Below, in pieces: positions 24,871 through 33,753 of a stretch of DNA of 33,888 nucleotides. Below the pieces are notes generated by a model. The model saw only the letters and a list, made by a program, of their open reading frames with translations, made no database searches and was not told the DNA's origin. A program made the position numbers and the translations under genes. The stretch is from Oscillospiraceae bacterium (GTDB taxonomy: Bacteria > Bacillota > Clostridia > Christensenellales > Aristaeellaceae). The DNA is taken from the NCBI GenBank assembly GCA_031270865.1, contig JAISWI010000027.1, positions 1 to 33,888 on the forward strand, read 5' to 3'. The stretch's first letter is position 1. The number at the start of each line of letters is the position of its first letter.

Positions 24871-26697
24871 ATGCGGGAAGCGCGAAGGAAGCAGCCCCAT
24901 CCGTTGGGAACGGACAGTATTCTTGTGCGGAAACGGCTCCATGACTTGCTGCTCGGGTACATGGAGAACTCGCTTGTGGTCATGACCGCCAATTCTGGGT
25001 ACGGCAAGACCGTGACGGTCAAGGACTTCCTGGACACTTACCAAGACCAGTTCGCCTACGTTTACATCCCGCTGTACAAGGCGGACGACGACCCCACCCG
25101 CTTCTGGGAGACGTTTTCGGATAAGATGGGTGTGCTGAACCCTGCGGTCGGCCAGGCCTTGGTGGAGATTGGCTTTCCCGGAAGCGAGAAGCTGTTCGAC
25201 GACTACCACAGGCTGCTTTCCGGGTTCATCATGAAGGACAAGAAGTACATCATCGTCCTTGACGACTACCACCACTTGCAGAACAAGGCGATCCTGGACT
25301 TCATCCGCCGCGCGGCTGCGTCGCTGTTCCCCAAAGTGACGGCGGTCATCATCAGCCGAGCCATGTGGCGGGTGCAGCACGTCAACCGGTTGACCCAGCA
25401 GCATATCAAGTACATCAAGGAAGAAGACTTGAAGTTCAGCCCAGATGAAATCACCGCCTATTATAACCAATTGGGGATACCGACGACCGAGCAGGGCGTG
25501 CAGGAGGTCTACGCTTCGTCGAACGACTGGGCGACCGGCGTCCACAGCGAAGGGCAACGCCTTCTGGCGCACGGCCAGGATGGCAATGCCAGCGTGGCTG
25601 ACCTGGCTACGGTGAAAGGCTCGATCGCGTCGATGTTCGCGAAGCTCAGCAAGCCCTTGAGGAGGTTCCTCCTGAGGCTGTCGCTGCTGGATACCCTTCC
25701 GGACGAGATGCTCCGGCGTTTGGGCGGCGATGACGCGATGCTGGCAGAGATGGAGGCCATCACCACCTTTGTCCGCTACGACGACGACATCAACGAAGAC
25801 CACATCCATGACTTGTTCCGCATCTTCCTCGTGACCCGCGTAACTGATTTGTCCCCCATGGAGCGGCTGAATACCCATCTGGCTGCTGCCAAGTGGCATG
25901 ACCTTCGTAACGAGAACATGAAGGCCATTCCCTATTACGCGGCGGCGGGCAAGCTCGAATCGGTGGTGCGCACCCACATCGGTCTCAGCCAGCGGCTCAG
26001 GCCGGAGACCGCCAAGCTCCTGCTGGACATCTATGAACAGGCGGTGGAGGAGGAACTGTCCGGCATCCTGCTTTACCCGCTGGCACGCGCGAACATCCTG
26101 ATTAACCTGAACCGGCTGGCCGAGACCATTGTGTTCGCGGACGAATGCATCAGTAAATTCGCGCACCTAGAGCCTACGCCGTGGAAGATCCGGCGGCTGG
26201 TCTACATCGCCATCGCCAAGTGCGAAAGCCTGTTTTACTCCGCGCCGGAGAGGGACGACTATCGGTTCGCGCCGACTTTCGCACAATTGGCCGCGTTCCA
26301 CAAGCTCAATGAATGCGTGATCCCGGAGGGCCCGCGCTGCATCATGGAGATCGGCCTACACTTCGGCGTGGTGGGCATCTCGCGCAAGGATGCGTTCGAG
26401 GAGTACTTCGCCAATGTCAAGGAAGCCATCCGGCACATCGCGCCCATGATGAACGGGTACATGGGCGGGCTGGATATCCTGGCGCGGGCGGAGTACCTGT
26501 ACATGCAGGGCGACAAGCTCGACGAAGTCGACCGGCTGTTCAGGGAAGGGATCCTCGAAGCGAAGTGGAACAAGCGATACGATTTCATGGGCAAGGCGTA
26601 CCTGTACAGGATGCGCATCGCGTTCCGCAAGAAGAACGCGGACGGCATCAAGGCGATGGAGAAGGCGATCCACGCGCTGACGAAAGAGACGGCGTAG
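24871..26697 (+). CDS. MalT-like STAND ATPase lacking the LuxR DNA-binding domain
   Basis: A 608-aa protein from the ATG at 24871, which follows GGAGGT by 7 nt; the longer frame from 24802 has no ribosome site. The N-terminal ATPase has a P-loop at residues 40-47 (ANSGYGKT) and a Walker B-like VLDDYHHL near residues 129-136, then an arm and TPR-like helices, as in MalT-type ATP-dependent regulators. Those are usually about 850-900 aa and end in a LuxR-type helix-turn-helix; here the TAG at 26695-26697 comes before any such domain and no continuation is found in other frames downstream. So it is either a truncated gene or an HTH-less signalling ATPase. It stands just upstream of module C, in the same direction. 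Confidence 0.75.
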   Translation: MREARRKQPHPLGTDSILVRKRLHDLLLGYMENSLVVMTANSGYGKTVTVKDFLDTYQDQFAYVYIPLYKADDDPTRFWETFSDKMGVLNPAVGQALVEIGFPGSEKLFDDYHRLLSGFIMKDKKYIIVLDDYHHLQNKAILDFIRRAAASLFPKVTAVIISRAMWRVQHVNRLTQQHIKYIKEEDLKFSPDEITAYYNQLGIPTTEQGVQEVYASSNDWATGVHSEGQRLLAHGQDGNASVADLATVKGSIASMFAKLSKPLRRFLLRLSLLDTLPDEMLRRLGGDDAMLAEMEAITTFVRYDDDINEDHIHDLFRIFLVTRVTDLSPMERLNTHLAAAKWHDLRNENMKAIPYYAAAGKLESVVRTHIGLSQRLRPETAKLLLDIYEQAVEEELSGILLYPLARANILINLNRLAETIVFADECISKFAHLEPTPWKIRRLVYIAIAKCESLFYSAPERDDYRFAPTFAQLAAFHKLNECVIPEGPRCIMEIGLHFGVVGISRKDAFEEYFANVKEAIRHIAPMMNGYMGGLDILARAEYLYMQGDKLDEVDRLFREGILEAKWNKRYDFMGKAYLYRMRIAFRKKNADGIKAMEKAIHALTKETA

Positions 26698-27014
26698 CGT
26701 CCATATAAGAAAAACGTTGAAAGTTGCACAGGGCTTTTGTCATCCTACGCGGCGTCCGCTCCGGCTATTCGCGGCATTCGGCGCTGGCTGGCATTGGTCA
26801 TGCCGCGTCGGCAACAACACTCACAAGTCGAATGCAGACATGATACCACACTAGGCGACATTACTCAATACATATTTCCAACTTATGCAAAATTTCCCAG
26901 GCGCCGCCTCTCCTTTTCCCCCTCCTCTCTTCGCTTACTGTCAAACTACCATCCCACTTGCTCCGGACGTTGCTTTTGCAATTCACTGGCAGATAACCCA
27001 CTTGAAATCCGGTC
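26698..27014. other. Gene-free stretch after the truncated regulator
   Basis: About 320 bp without a credible gene; a plus-strand frame (26737-27018) has no ribosome site and unlikely amino-acid composition. No LuxR-type helix-turn-helix sequence could be found in any frame I read. The stretch is pyrimidine-rich around 26900-26940 and ends at the module C promoter. Confidence 0.45.
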
Positions 27015-27043
27015 TTGACTTTTGATTGGATTCGACGTATACT
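27015..27043 (+). promoter_or_regulatory. Promoter of the module C operon
   Basis: TTGACT (27015-27020) and TATACT (27038-27043) are 17 bp apart. Predicted start near 27050, giving a leader of about 78 nt to the first permease gene. Confidence 0.75.
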
Positions 27044-27127
27044 ATCAATGGAGTTCATTTCATTTGTGAAGATTACGTGGCTTATAGGGAGTATCGGCTA
27101 GGGGAACGCTTCGAAAGTGAGCGACGT

Positions 27128-28045
27128 ATGGTGAAGCGGCGTGAGTTGTCCAGGAACGCGCGAGACAACATCGACTATTATCTGTTGATGGCCGTTCCTT
27201 TTGTCCTGATCTTCATTTTCTCGTACCTGCCCTTGTTTGGCGTAGTCATCGCGTTTCAGAACTACACCCCGGGCAAGCCGTTCATCGGCGCGAGTACGGT
27301 TTGGGTCGGCATGAAGCACTTCATCACTTTTATTAAATCTTATTACTTTACACGCATCCTGCGCAATACTGTCGTTCTCAACTTCATGGGCTTGCTGATG
27401 GGCTTCTGGGTGCCCGTGGTGTTCGCGTTGGTTGTCAATGAAATCCCCAAGCGCCGATACAAAAATTTCATCCAGACAGTCAGCTACATGCCTAATTTCA
27501 TTTCCACGGTTGTGGTCGCGGGCATGGTGCTGACCTTCATTGCCAACGACGGCATCATCACGCGGCTTATCAATGCCTTCGGATTCAATGTAAAGTCGTT
27601 GAACGCGACGGCATCCGTATTTCCATGGGTCTATACACTCACCAACATTTGGAAATCGTTCGGATGGAGCAGCATCCTGTATCTGTCGACCATTACTTCC
27701 ATCGACCCCGAGCTCTACGAGTCTGCTGATATTGACGGCGCGTCGCGCTTGGGCAAGATCGCCCACATCACATTCCCGATGATGTTGCCGCTGGTGATGA
27801 TCCAACTCATCTTCGCGGTGGGGAACATGCTTGGCTCCAATACCGAGATGGTGCTGCTGCTGTACAATTCGGCCGTCTACTCGACTGCGGATGTCATCGG
27901 CACCTATGTCTACCGCGATTCGCTGCTGGGCGTCAAGTACAGTTATGGCACGGCAAGCGGCCTCCTGTTAAGCGTGATGAGCTTCGTGTTGGTGTTCGGA
28001 GCGAACGCAATCTCACGCAAAACGACCAATTTCTCGCTCTGGTAA
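27128..28045 (+). CDS. Sugar ABC transporter permease, LplB family (module C)
   Basis: A 305-aa inner-membrane permease. The frame is open from 27026, but that codon lies inside the promoter, so the ATG at 27128 (MVKRRELSR) is chosen although its ribosome site (AGTGAG) is weak. About six hydrophobic segments, the EAA loop (LYESADIDGASRLGKI, with the second Ala of EAA changed to Ser-Ala) and the SLW ending identify an LplB-type subunit. First gene of an operon with the three that follow. Confidence 0.88.
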   Translation: MVKRRELSRNARDNIDYYLLMAVPFVLIFIFSYLPLFGVVIAFQNYTPGKPFIGASTVWVGMKHFITFIKSYYFTRILRNTVVLNFMGLLMGFWVPVVFALVVNEIPKRRYKNFIQTVSYMPNFISTVVVAGMVLTFIANDGIITRLINAFGFNVKSLNATASVFPWVYTLTNIWKSFGWSSILYLSTITSIDPELYESADIDGASRLGKIAHITFPMMLPLVMIQLIFAVGNMLGSNTEMVLLLYNSAVYSTADVIGTYVYRDSLLGVKYSYGTASGLLLSVMSFVLVFGANAISRKTTNFSLW

Positions 28046-28075
28046 GGTGATTAAAGGAAGCCCTGAGGAGGATCA

Positions 28076-29020
28076 ATGAACAATATAGCGGTGGGAGCGC
28101 AAGCCCAGCCTCAGCGCGTACGCATACGATTGAAGCGCCTGACTTTGTTTGATGTTGTGGTGCTCTTTTTCGCCACGCTGGCAGGCCTCATCACGATATA
28201 TCCGATGTGGTATGTCATCATCATGTCCTTGAGCGATCCCATCTACGCGTCGGGTAGCAAAGTGACGCTGTGGCCCATCGGATTTTACCTGGGCAGCTAT
28301 TCGGTCGTGCTCAGGGAGATGCAGTTCTGGATCTCCATGCGCAATTCCGTGCTTTATGTACTGATCGGCACGGTGCTGATGCTCGTGACCACCATGATGG
28401 TGGCTTATCCGCTCACGCGGCCCAATTTGAAAGGCCGGAAGGCTTGCGTGGTTTTCCTGTTGATTCCGATGTACTTTTCGGGGGGCATGATCCCCAGCTT
28501 CATCATCATCACGCAGCTGGGTCTGTACAACACGCCTTGGGCGACCATTCTGCCCGCCAGCTATGGCATATGGAACATTATCCTGTGCAAGACATTCCTG
28601 CAGGCTATCCCGCACGAGCTCGCGGAGGCGGCCTACATCGACGGCGCGTCAAATTACCAGGCACTCTCCCGCATCTACCTGCCGCTCGCCAAGCCGGTGC
28701 TGGCCGTCATCTCCATCTATACAGTGGTCGGGGTTTGGAATTCCTGGTTCGGCGCGAAACTGTACCAGACCAACGCGAACATTCAGCCTGTGCAGCTGTA
28801 CCTGCAAAAGCTACTGATCGAGCAATCCCTGAACATCAACAAGATGATCGAGCAGAACATGACCGAAGACATGATCCGGGCGCTCAACATGCGGGCCATC
28901 TCCGCCCGGCAATTGAAATACTCGATGATTGTGGTGGTGACCCTGCCGATCCTGCTGGTGTACCCCATGTTCCAGAAACACTTCGTCAAAGGGGTCATGC
29001 TGGGATCGCTGAAGGGGTAG
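28076..29020 (+). CDS. Sugar ABC transporter permease, LplC family (module C)
   Basis: A 314-aa inner-membrane permease, ATG preceded by GAGGAGG at 5 nt. Six hydrophobic segments, an EAA loop (LAEAAYIDGASNYQAL) and the ending VKGVMLGSLKG are typical of LplC-type partners. It lies 30 bp behind the LplB-type gene and 59 bp before the binding-protein gene. Confidence 0.9.
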   Translation: MNNIAVGAQAQPQRVRIRLKRLTLFDVVVLFFATLAGLITIYPMWYVIIMSLSDPIYASGSKVTLWPIGFYLGSYSVVLREMQFWISMRNSVLYVLIGTVLMLVTTMMVAYPLTRPNLKGRKACVVFLLIPMYFSGGMIPSFIIITQLGLYNTPWATILPASYGIWNIILCKTFLQAIPHELAEAAYIDGASNYQALSRIYLPLAKPVLAVISIYTVVGVWNSWFGAKLYQTNANIQPVQLYLQKLLIEQSLNINKMIEQNMTEDMIRALNMRAISARQLKYSMIVVVTLPILLVYPMFQKHFVKGVMLGSLKG

Positions 29021-29079
29021 CGAATCGGCATCGTCGCTTGCGCGTTGTCGCGCGTGTGAATATGAAAGGAGGCAGCCCC

Positions 29080-30750
29080 ATGAAACAACTCCGGAAACCG
29101 TTGGTTCTTTGCCTGTGCTTGGCACTCCTACTCAGCGCCCTACCTGGTTTCGCCCCTGCCGAAACCGCGCCGCTGCGGAAAATCTCGGTGATCTGCCGGG
29201 ACATGTACACTCAGTACTGGAAGCTGGAGGATCGCGGCAACAATCTGTGCTACCAGGAGTTTGAAAAGCAGCTGGCCGACCGCGGCATCGAAATCGAATA
29301 CGAGCTGGTCAGCGACGCGTCCATCGCGGACACCGTGCGCATGCGCATGGCCGCACAGGTGGACGTGCCGGACATGATCGCCGACGCGTGGATCGGCATC
29401 ACCGAATCGGAAGTCCTCGCTTGGGCTGGCAATGGACTGATCCTGGACGTGAAGAAGCTGGTCGACCAATACGACGAAGACGGCAGCATTTTCAAGTACT
29501 ACGACGACCACACGCCAGGCGTCCTGGCCTCCCTGACAGCGGCCGACGGCGGCCTGTATTGGTTCAGCTACCTGAACGCGCCCACGATGATGAACGAAGA
29601 CGGCAGCACCCCGGAGTATTACGGCAACTCCTACATGCCGTCCATCCGCGCGGACTGGATGGAGTCCGTGGGCATCCCCTACAGCATGTACATGACTCAT
29701 GACGAGCTGTTCGACACGCTGAAGGCTTTCCAGGACAATGACGCCAACGGGAACGGCGCGGCGGACGAGGTCATGGCCATCGACATCAAGGGGTACTCGA
29801 ACGGCATCGCGCGCAGTTTCGGGCTGTCCCTGCAGACCCTGGCGGCCATCGACAAGGCCACGAACAAGGTATACAACAACCTGGACAAACCGGAATTCAA
29901 GTCCTACATCAACTACATGAAGCGGCTGTACGAAGCCGGCCTGTATGACACCACCGCGCTGGCCGATGGCATGACCACCCAGCTGATCGCCGACAACAAG
30001 GCCGCGCTGACATTCCACTACGCCATCTGGGACACGTTCGAGCCCACTATCAGCGGCGCGACGGATCCCGCGTACGCCCCGATCATCCTGGACGACGATG
30101 CCGGCGCGAACGGGTTTTATTCGACGGTCGACCCGAAGTTCGGCCAATACTGCCGCTACATCGTCACGAGCGCGTGCCGAGACCCGCAGGCGGTTGTCGA
30201 CCTGTACGACTACATCTACACGGACGAATACGCCTATCTGGACATGCTGGGTATCGAAGGCAAGTCGTACGAGAAGAACGAGTTCGGCGTGCCCGTGTCC
30301 TTGGTTGACCCGGATTGGCCTGCGGATTTCGCCTGGGAGTATGCCAGTGTGCGCAACACGGTCGGCATGATCGCTGTTCCTTCCGTTTTGACTACACCAA
30401 GCGTTCGTGATCGAACAAAGGAACTAAAGACCGACTACCGCAAGCTGAAGAGCGAATATATCAAGTATTTCCTGGACGAGGGCGGAGCAATCGCCGACCT
30501 CGAGACCTATGGCAACCTGTCGCTGCTCATCTCCCTGCCTTCCCCCGAAGAGCAGGCGCGCCTTGACGAGATCGACAACGTTTTGGACACCTACATGTCC
30601 GAACTTCTGACCGATCTCATCTTGGGTAACCGCTCCCTGGATGACCTGGATCAGTACGTAGAGGAGCTGAACGTACAAGGCCTGGCGGACTATATGGCTA
30701 TCATACAGGCCCGCCGCGACCGGTTCATTGAAGCCGTCGGCGCGAACTGA
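29080..30750 (+). CDS. Extracellular sugar-binding protein of the module C importer
   Basis: A 556-aa secreted YtcQ-like binding protein. The frame is open from 28270; the ATG at 29080 follows AAAGGAGG by 7 nt and starts a signal peptide (MKQLRKP, hydrophobic core, FAPAETA). Two cysteines sit inside the hydrophobic core (LVLCLCLAL) but not in a lipobox, so cleavage by signal peptidase I is expected. A calcium-like loop DNDANGNGAADE occurs mid-protein, as in the module B protein. Ligand unknown. Confidence 0.88.
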   Translation: MKQLRKPLVLCLCLALLLSALPGFAPAETAPLRKISVICRDMYTQYWKLEDRGNNLCYQEFEKQLADRGIEIEYELVSDASIADTVRMRMAAQVDVPDMIADAWIGITESEVLAWAGNGLILDVKKLVDQYDEDGSIFKYYDDHTPGVLASLTAADGGLYWFSYLNAPTMMNEDGSTPEYYGNSYMPSIRADWMESVGIPYSMYMTHDELFDTLKAFQDNDANGNGAADEVMAIDIKGYSNGIARSFGLSLQTLAAIDKATNKVYNNLDKPEFKSYINYMKRLYEAGLYDTTALADGMTTQLIADNKAALTFHYAIWDTFEPTISGATDPAYAPIILDDDAGANGFYSTVDPKFGQYCRYIVTSACRDPQAVVDLYDYIYTDEYAYLDMLGIEGKSYEKNEFGVPVSLVDPDWPADFAWEYASVRNTVGMIAVPSVLTTPSVRDRTKELKTDYRKLKSEYIKYFLDEGGAIADLETYGNLSLLISLPSPEEQARLDEIDNVLDTYMSELLTDLILGNRSLDDLDQYVEELNVQGLADYMAIIQARRDRFIEAVGAN

Positions 30751-30768
30751 CAACAGCAGCCGCCCCCT

Positions 30769-30801
30769 ATACGCCGCCCGCCTCCAAAGTGGGCGGCGTA
30801 T
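30769..30801 (+). other. Intra-operon hairpin after the module C binding-protein gene
   Basis: ATACGCCGCCC (30769-30779) and GGGCGGCGTAT (30791-30801) form a perfect 11-bp stem with an 11-nt loop; no T-run follows. It has the same position as the 8367-8392 hairpin in module A, between binding protein and enzyme gene, and may act as partial terminator or 3' stabiliser. Confidence 0.6.
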
Positions 30802-30843
30802 TCCCATCCTGCCCGTATAAACGAATAAATGGAGGTATCCCCC

Positions 30844-33201
30844 ATGCCCGTTGCGAAAGTAGAGCGTTATCACGGGGAACCCGCCATCATGATTGACGGA
30901 AGACCTTACCCCCCCATGCAAATGACCACCGTTCGCACGCGTGATCCGGAGTACCTAAAAAAACTGGGCGATTCCGGGATCAAGATCTACTATGTGGTCA
31001 CCAGCACACGCTGGAACCAGCCGGGGGGAAAAAACCAGTTCTGGGGCGGGGAAGGAGAAGCGCCGGACGGCATCTCGGAGGCCGTTTCCTACATGGACGC
31101 GCTCCTGGCGGCCGTGCCGGACGCGTATGTGTTCCTCCGTCTGAACGTCAGCCCACCCACCGAATGGGTGAACGCCCATCCAGAGGAACAAGTCACCTAC
31201 AACGACGGCTCCCACGAGCCGGTGATCTGCACATCGGTCTCCGGCGAAGTGCTGGGCGGCATGCACTCACTCTGCTCCCAGCGATGGCGCGAAGACGCTG
31301 ACAAAGCGCTGGCCGAATACTTTGACGAGCTGGAGAGGACACCGCATTTCGACCGGATCATCGGCTTCTTCCTATGCGCGGGCGGCACGTCCGAATGGTA
31401 CTATCCCAACAGCCTGGTACTCGGCGCGGATTCTTCCAACGGCGTGCCGGGCGCAACCCCTGAGCCAGGCGCGAAAAAGCCGCGCTATGGAGACTTCTCC
31501 GAACCATTCCGCAAGGAATATGAGAAATACCTGCGCGATAAATACCAGGATGTGGAGACACTACGCCGCGTATGGTCCAGGCCAGACGCCACGTTCGAAA
31601 ACCCCGCCATCCCGACCATTGAGGAAAGGCAGTTCATCTACAAAGCCGATGAAAAAATCCAGCAAGCCCTGCGCGACTGGGAACTGGAGGGCCGCGCCAT
31701 CGGCATGAAACTGGACATGAACGCGCAGCAGCCAGCAAATGTCGGCGTATTCCTGAACGGCAACGGCTATCAGCACGTGGCGGACTTCTACAGCGCGTGG
31801 CATCGGGGTACCGCGAACACAATTGTCCATTTCGCAAACACACTGAAGGGGCGGTATCCTAACCTGCTCGTGGGCGCGTTTTATGGTTCCTATGGATGCA
31901 CCAGTTTCTTTGACGGCTCCACCGCGTCAGGTACGCTGGCCATCCTGGATTCCGGTGTGGTGGACTTCCTCGCAGCGCCTGGCGTGTACAACAACCGCGA
32001 GCCGGGCGGCGTGGTCGCGCAGCGCGAGATGCAGGATTCCTTCCGCTTGCGCAACGAGATTTACATTTGCGAGGACGACAGCCGAACGCACCGGTGCAAG
32101 CCCTGGATGCAGCGGGACGCCATGGCGCTGTATTCCATCGAGGATTCCATAAACACGTTGAAGCGCGATTTCGCCCGCGATATCTGCGAGGAGATCAACG
32201 GCTGGTGGTTCGACATGGGCGGCGACTGGTACGACGATCCAGACATCTTGGCTTTATTCAAGCGCCAGCAAGAAACCGCTCGCTTCGCCTACAGCCTTGA
32301 TAGGACGAAGAAGAACGAGATCGCCCTCATATACGACGCCGAAAGTGCGCATGTGGTCTCCCAGCAGACCTGTTCCTTAGTGCTGGACTTTTGGCGGACA
32401 TCCGACCTGCACCGCATTGGCGCGCCGGTGGACTATTACTTCCACAACGATCTGACGCGCCCGGATATGACGGATTACAAACTATACATCATGGTGAACC
32501 AGTATTGCCTGACCGACGCGGAGCGTGAAGCAGTATTCGCCAAGGTGCGCCGCTCCAATGCGACGGTGCTCTGGCTGTACGCGCCCGGCTTCTTCAATAG
32601 CGACGCGGCCACCGTCATGGCACCGGAGAATATCGGGAAAGCCACCGGCTTGAAGCTGGGCATGTACGGTCGGACGATCTTCCCGCATTTCCGGGCGGAC
32701 ATCACCCACCCCGCCATGCGCCTGGCGAGCGCCACTCAACGGTATGGCTATATCGACCGTGACGTGCATAGCAATATCTGGATCAGCCCAACCGTGCTCC
32801 CTCCTGCCTATGTCAATCCCGCGTTCTTCGTGGACGATCCGGAGGCGGAGGTGCTGGGCCGCTACTGCGCCGACGGGAAACCCGCGATGGCCTTGTCCTA
32901 TAAAAACGGCTTTCCGAGCATCTACTGCGCCACCCAGGTACTCCGCAGCGACGCGATCGCCTCCATTGCGGCGTGGTCGGGCTGCCACCTGTACACCAAT
33001 GCGGAGGATGTGCTGTATGCCAATGAGAACTTCGTAGCAGTCCACGCGAAGGATGACGGCAAACGAACTGTGCGCTTCAAGAAACCCTGTTCCCCGTATG
33101 AGGTCTATGAGCGGAAGACATACGGAAACAACATCGACCACATCGAAACGCATATGAAGCTGGGGGAAACAAAGATGTGGTCGCTGGCTGGCGCGTTTTA
33201 G
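30844..33201 (+). CDS. Clan GH-A-like glycoside hydrolase, family uncertain
   Basis: A 785-aa cytoplasmic protein without signal peptide. The ATG at 30844 follows GGAGGT by 7 nt; the ATG at 30829 includes that ribosome site and is rejected. The sequence looks like a (beta/alpha)8 barrel of the beta-galactosidase (GH42-like) sort followed by a flavodoxin-like trimerisation-type domain (from about residue 485) and a small C-terminal beta domain. Likely acid/base is E184 (GGTSEW) and likely nucleophile E410 (CEDDSRT); an aromatic block GWWFDMGGDWYDDP lies near residue 452. I cannot place it in a numbered family. It is the enzyme gene of module C and should act on the sugar imported by the genes before it. 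Confidence 0.65.
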   Translation: MPVAKVERYHGEPAIMIDGRPYPPMQMTTVRTRDPEYLKKLGDSGIKIYYVVTSTRWNQPGGKNQFWGGEGEAPDGISEAVSYMDALLAAVPDAYVFLRLNVSPPTEWVNAHPEEQVTYNDGSHEPVICTSVSGEVLGGMHSLCSQRWREDADKALAEYFDELERTPHFDRIIGFFLCAGGTSEWYYPNSLVLGADSSNGVPGATPEPGAKKPRYGDFSEPFRKEYEKYLRDKYQDVETLRRVWSRPDATFENPAIPTIEERQFIYKADEKIQQALRDWELEGRAIGMKLDMNAQQPANVGVFLNGNGYQHVADFYSAWHRGTANTIVHFANTLKGRYPNLLVGAFYGSYGCTSFFDGSTASGTLAILDSGVVDFLAAPGVYNNREPGGVVAQREMQDSFRLRNEIYICEDDSRTHRCKPWMQRDAMALYSIEDSINTLKRDFARDICEEINGWWFDMGGDWYDDPDILALFKRQQETARFAYSLDRTKKNEIALIYDAESAHVVSQQTCSLVLDFWRTSDLHRIGAPVDYYFHNDLTRPDMTDYKLYIMVNQYCLTDAEREAVFAKVRRSNATVLWLYAPGFFNSDAATVMAPENIGKATGLKLGMYGRTIFPHFRADITHPAMRLASATQRYGYIDRDVHSNIWISPTVLPPAYVNPAFFVDDPEAEVLGRYCADGKPAMALSYKNGFPSIYCATQVLRSDAIASIAAWSGCHLYTNAEDVLYANENFVAVHAKDDGKRTVRFKKPCSPYEVYERKTYGNNIDHIETHMKLGETKMWSLAGAF

Positions 33202-33240
33202 CGCGTTTGGCGGACAGCAAGAATCCCAGCTTCTCAGGCA

Positions 33241-33278
33241 CACCCATCGCTGGCTGAACATAACGCCTGCGATGGGTG
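33241..33278 (+). terminator. Terminator-like hairpin at the end of module C
   Basis: CACCCATCGC (33241-33250) and GCGATGGGTG (33269-33278) form a perfect 10-bp stem, 40 bp after the stop of the hydrolase gene, followed by ATTG only. Confidence 0.6.
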
Positions 33279-33312
33279 ATTGCCTGTCGGATATGTATGT
33301 GAAGGCAAGGTT

Positions 33313-33753
33313 ATGGAAGCGGGCATATGGGATCCCAATGTGGCATCCCGGCAGCTGATGGATGGGGCCATCCGGGGCTGGCACACCTGAAACACGCGCA
33401 GCATGCTGTTCCATGCCCACCTGCCGGGTGGGCTTGCGCTAAACCTGGGGCTGAAGGAATACCGCGACGGCGGCTGCCTGAAGGAGTCGCTGCTTGGCCT
33501 CCAGGGCAAAGGGGACAAGCGCGTCCTGCCCGGGCTCCACGACGGTGGCTACACGTCGCTGGAACTGCACTGGCGCGGCGTGCGTATCCACGTGGAAAGC
33601 CTGGCAGAAGGCGACTCCCTGCTCCTGCTGGCAACCCCGCTGGAGGCGCAGGCTCATCTCTCCATGCTCACGCTGGAATCAGGCATGTTATTGAACCGAC
33701 CGGGCGGCATACGTCGAGAAGGGAACACTCTGCACGCCCAGTGGCCGGGCGGC
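33313..33753 (+). pseudogene. Decayed N-terminal part of a glycosidase-like gene (GH63/MGH1-like?)
   Basis: The frame starts at an ATG (33313, EAGIWDPNVASRQL), has an in-frame TGA at 33388 after RGWHT, and continues with LNLGLKEYRDGG, RVLPGLHDGGYTSLELHWRG, SLLLLATPLE and LLNRPGGIRREG. The second part resembles the N-terminal beta-sandwich of six-hairpin glycosidases of the GH63/mannosylglycerate hydrolase type; this family call is tentative. Recognisable sequence ends near 33753, where the antisense of another gene fragment begins. The premature stop and the missing catalytic domain mark it as nonfunctional. Confidence 0.45.

Noticed and set aside
24793..26166. A 457-codon minus-strand open frame.
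   Set aside because: Antisense to the MalT-like gene, which has the P-loop and family motifs; the minus frame has no recognisable domain and no ribosome site.
28270..29079. An N-terminal extension of the module C binding protein (frame open to 28270).
   Set aside because: It overlaps the LplC-type permease gene in another frame; AAAGGAGG and the signal peptide fix the start at 29080.
32482..33420. A 312-codon minus-strand open frame.
   Set aside because: Overlaps the C-terminal third of the GH-A-like gene and the terminator after it; no family features.
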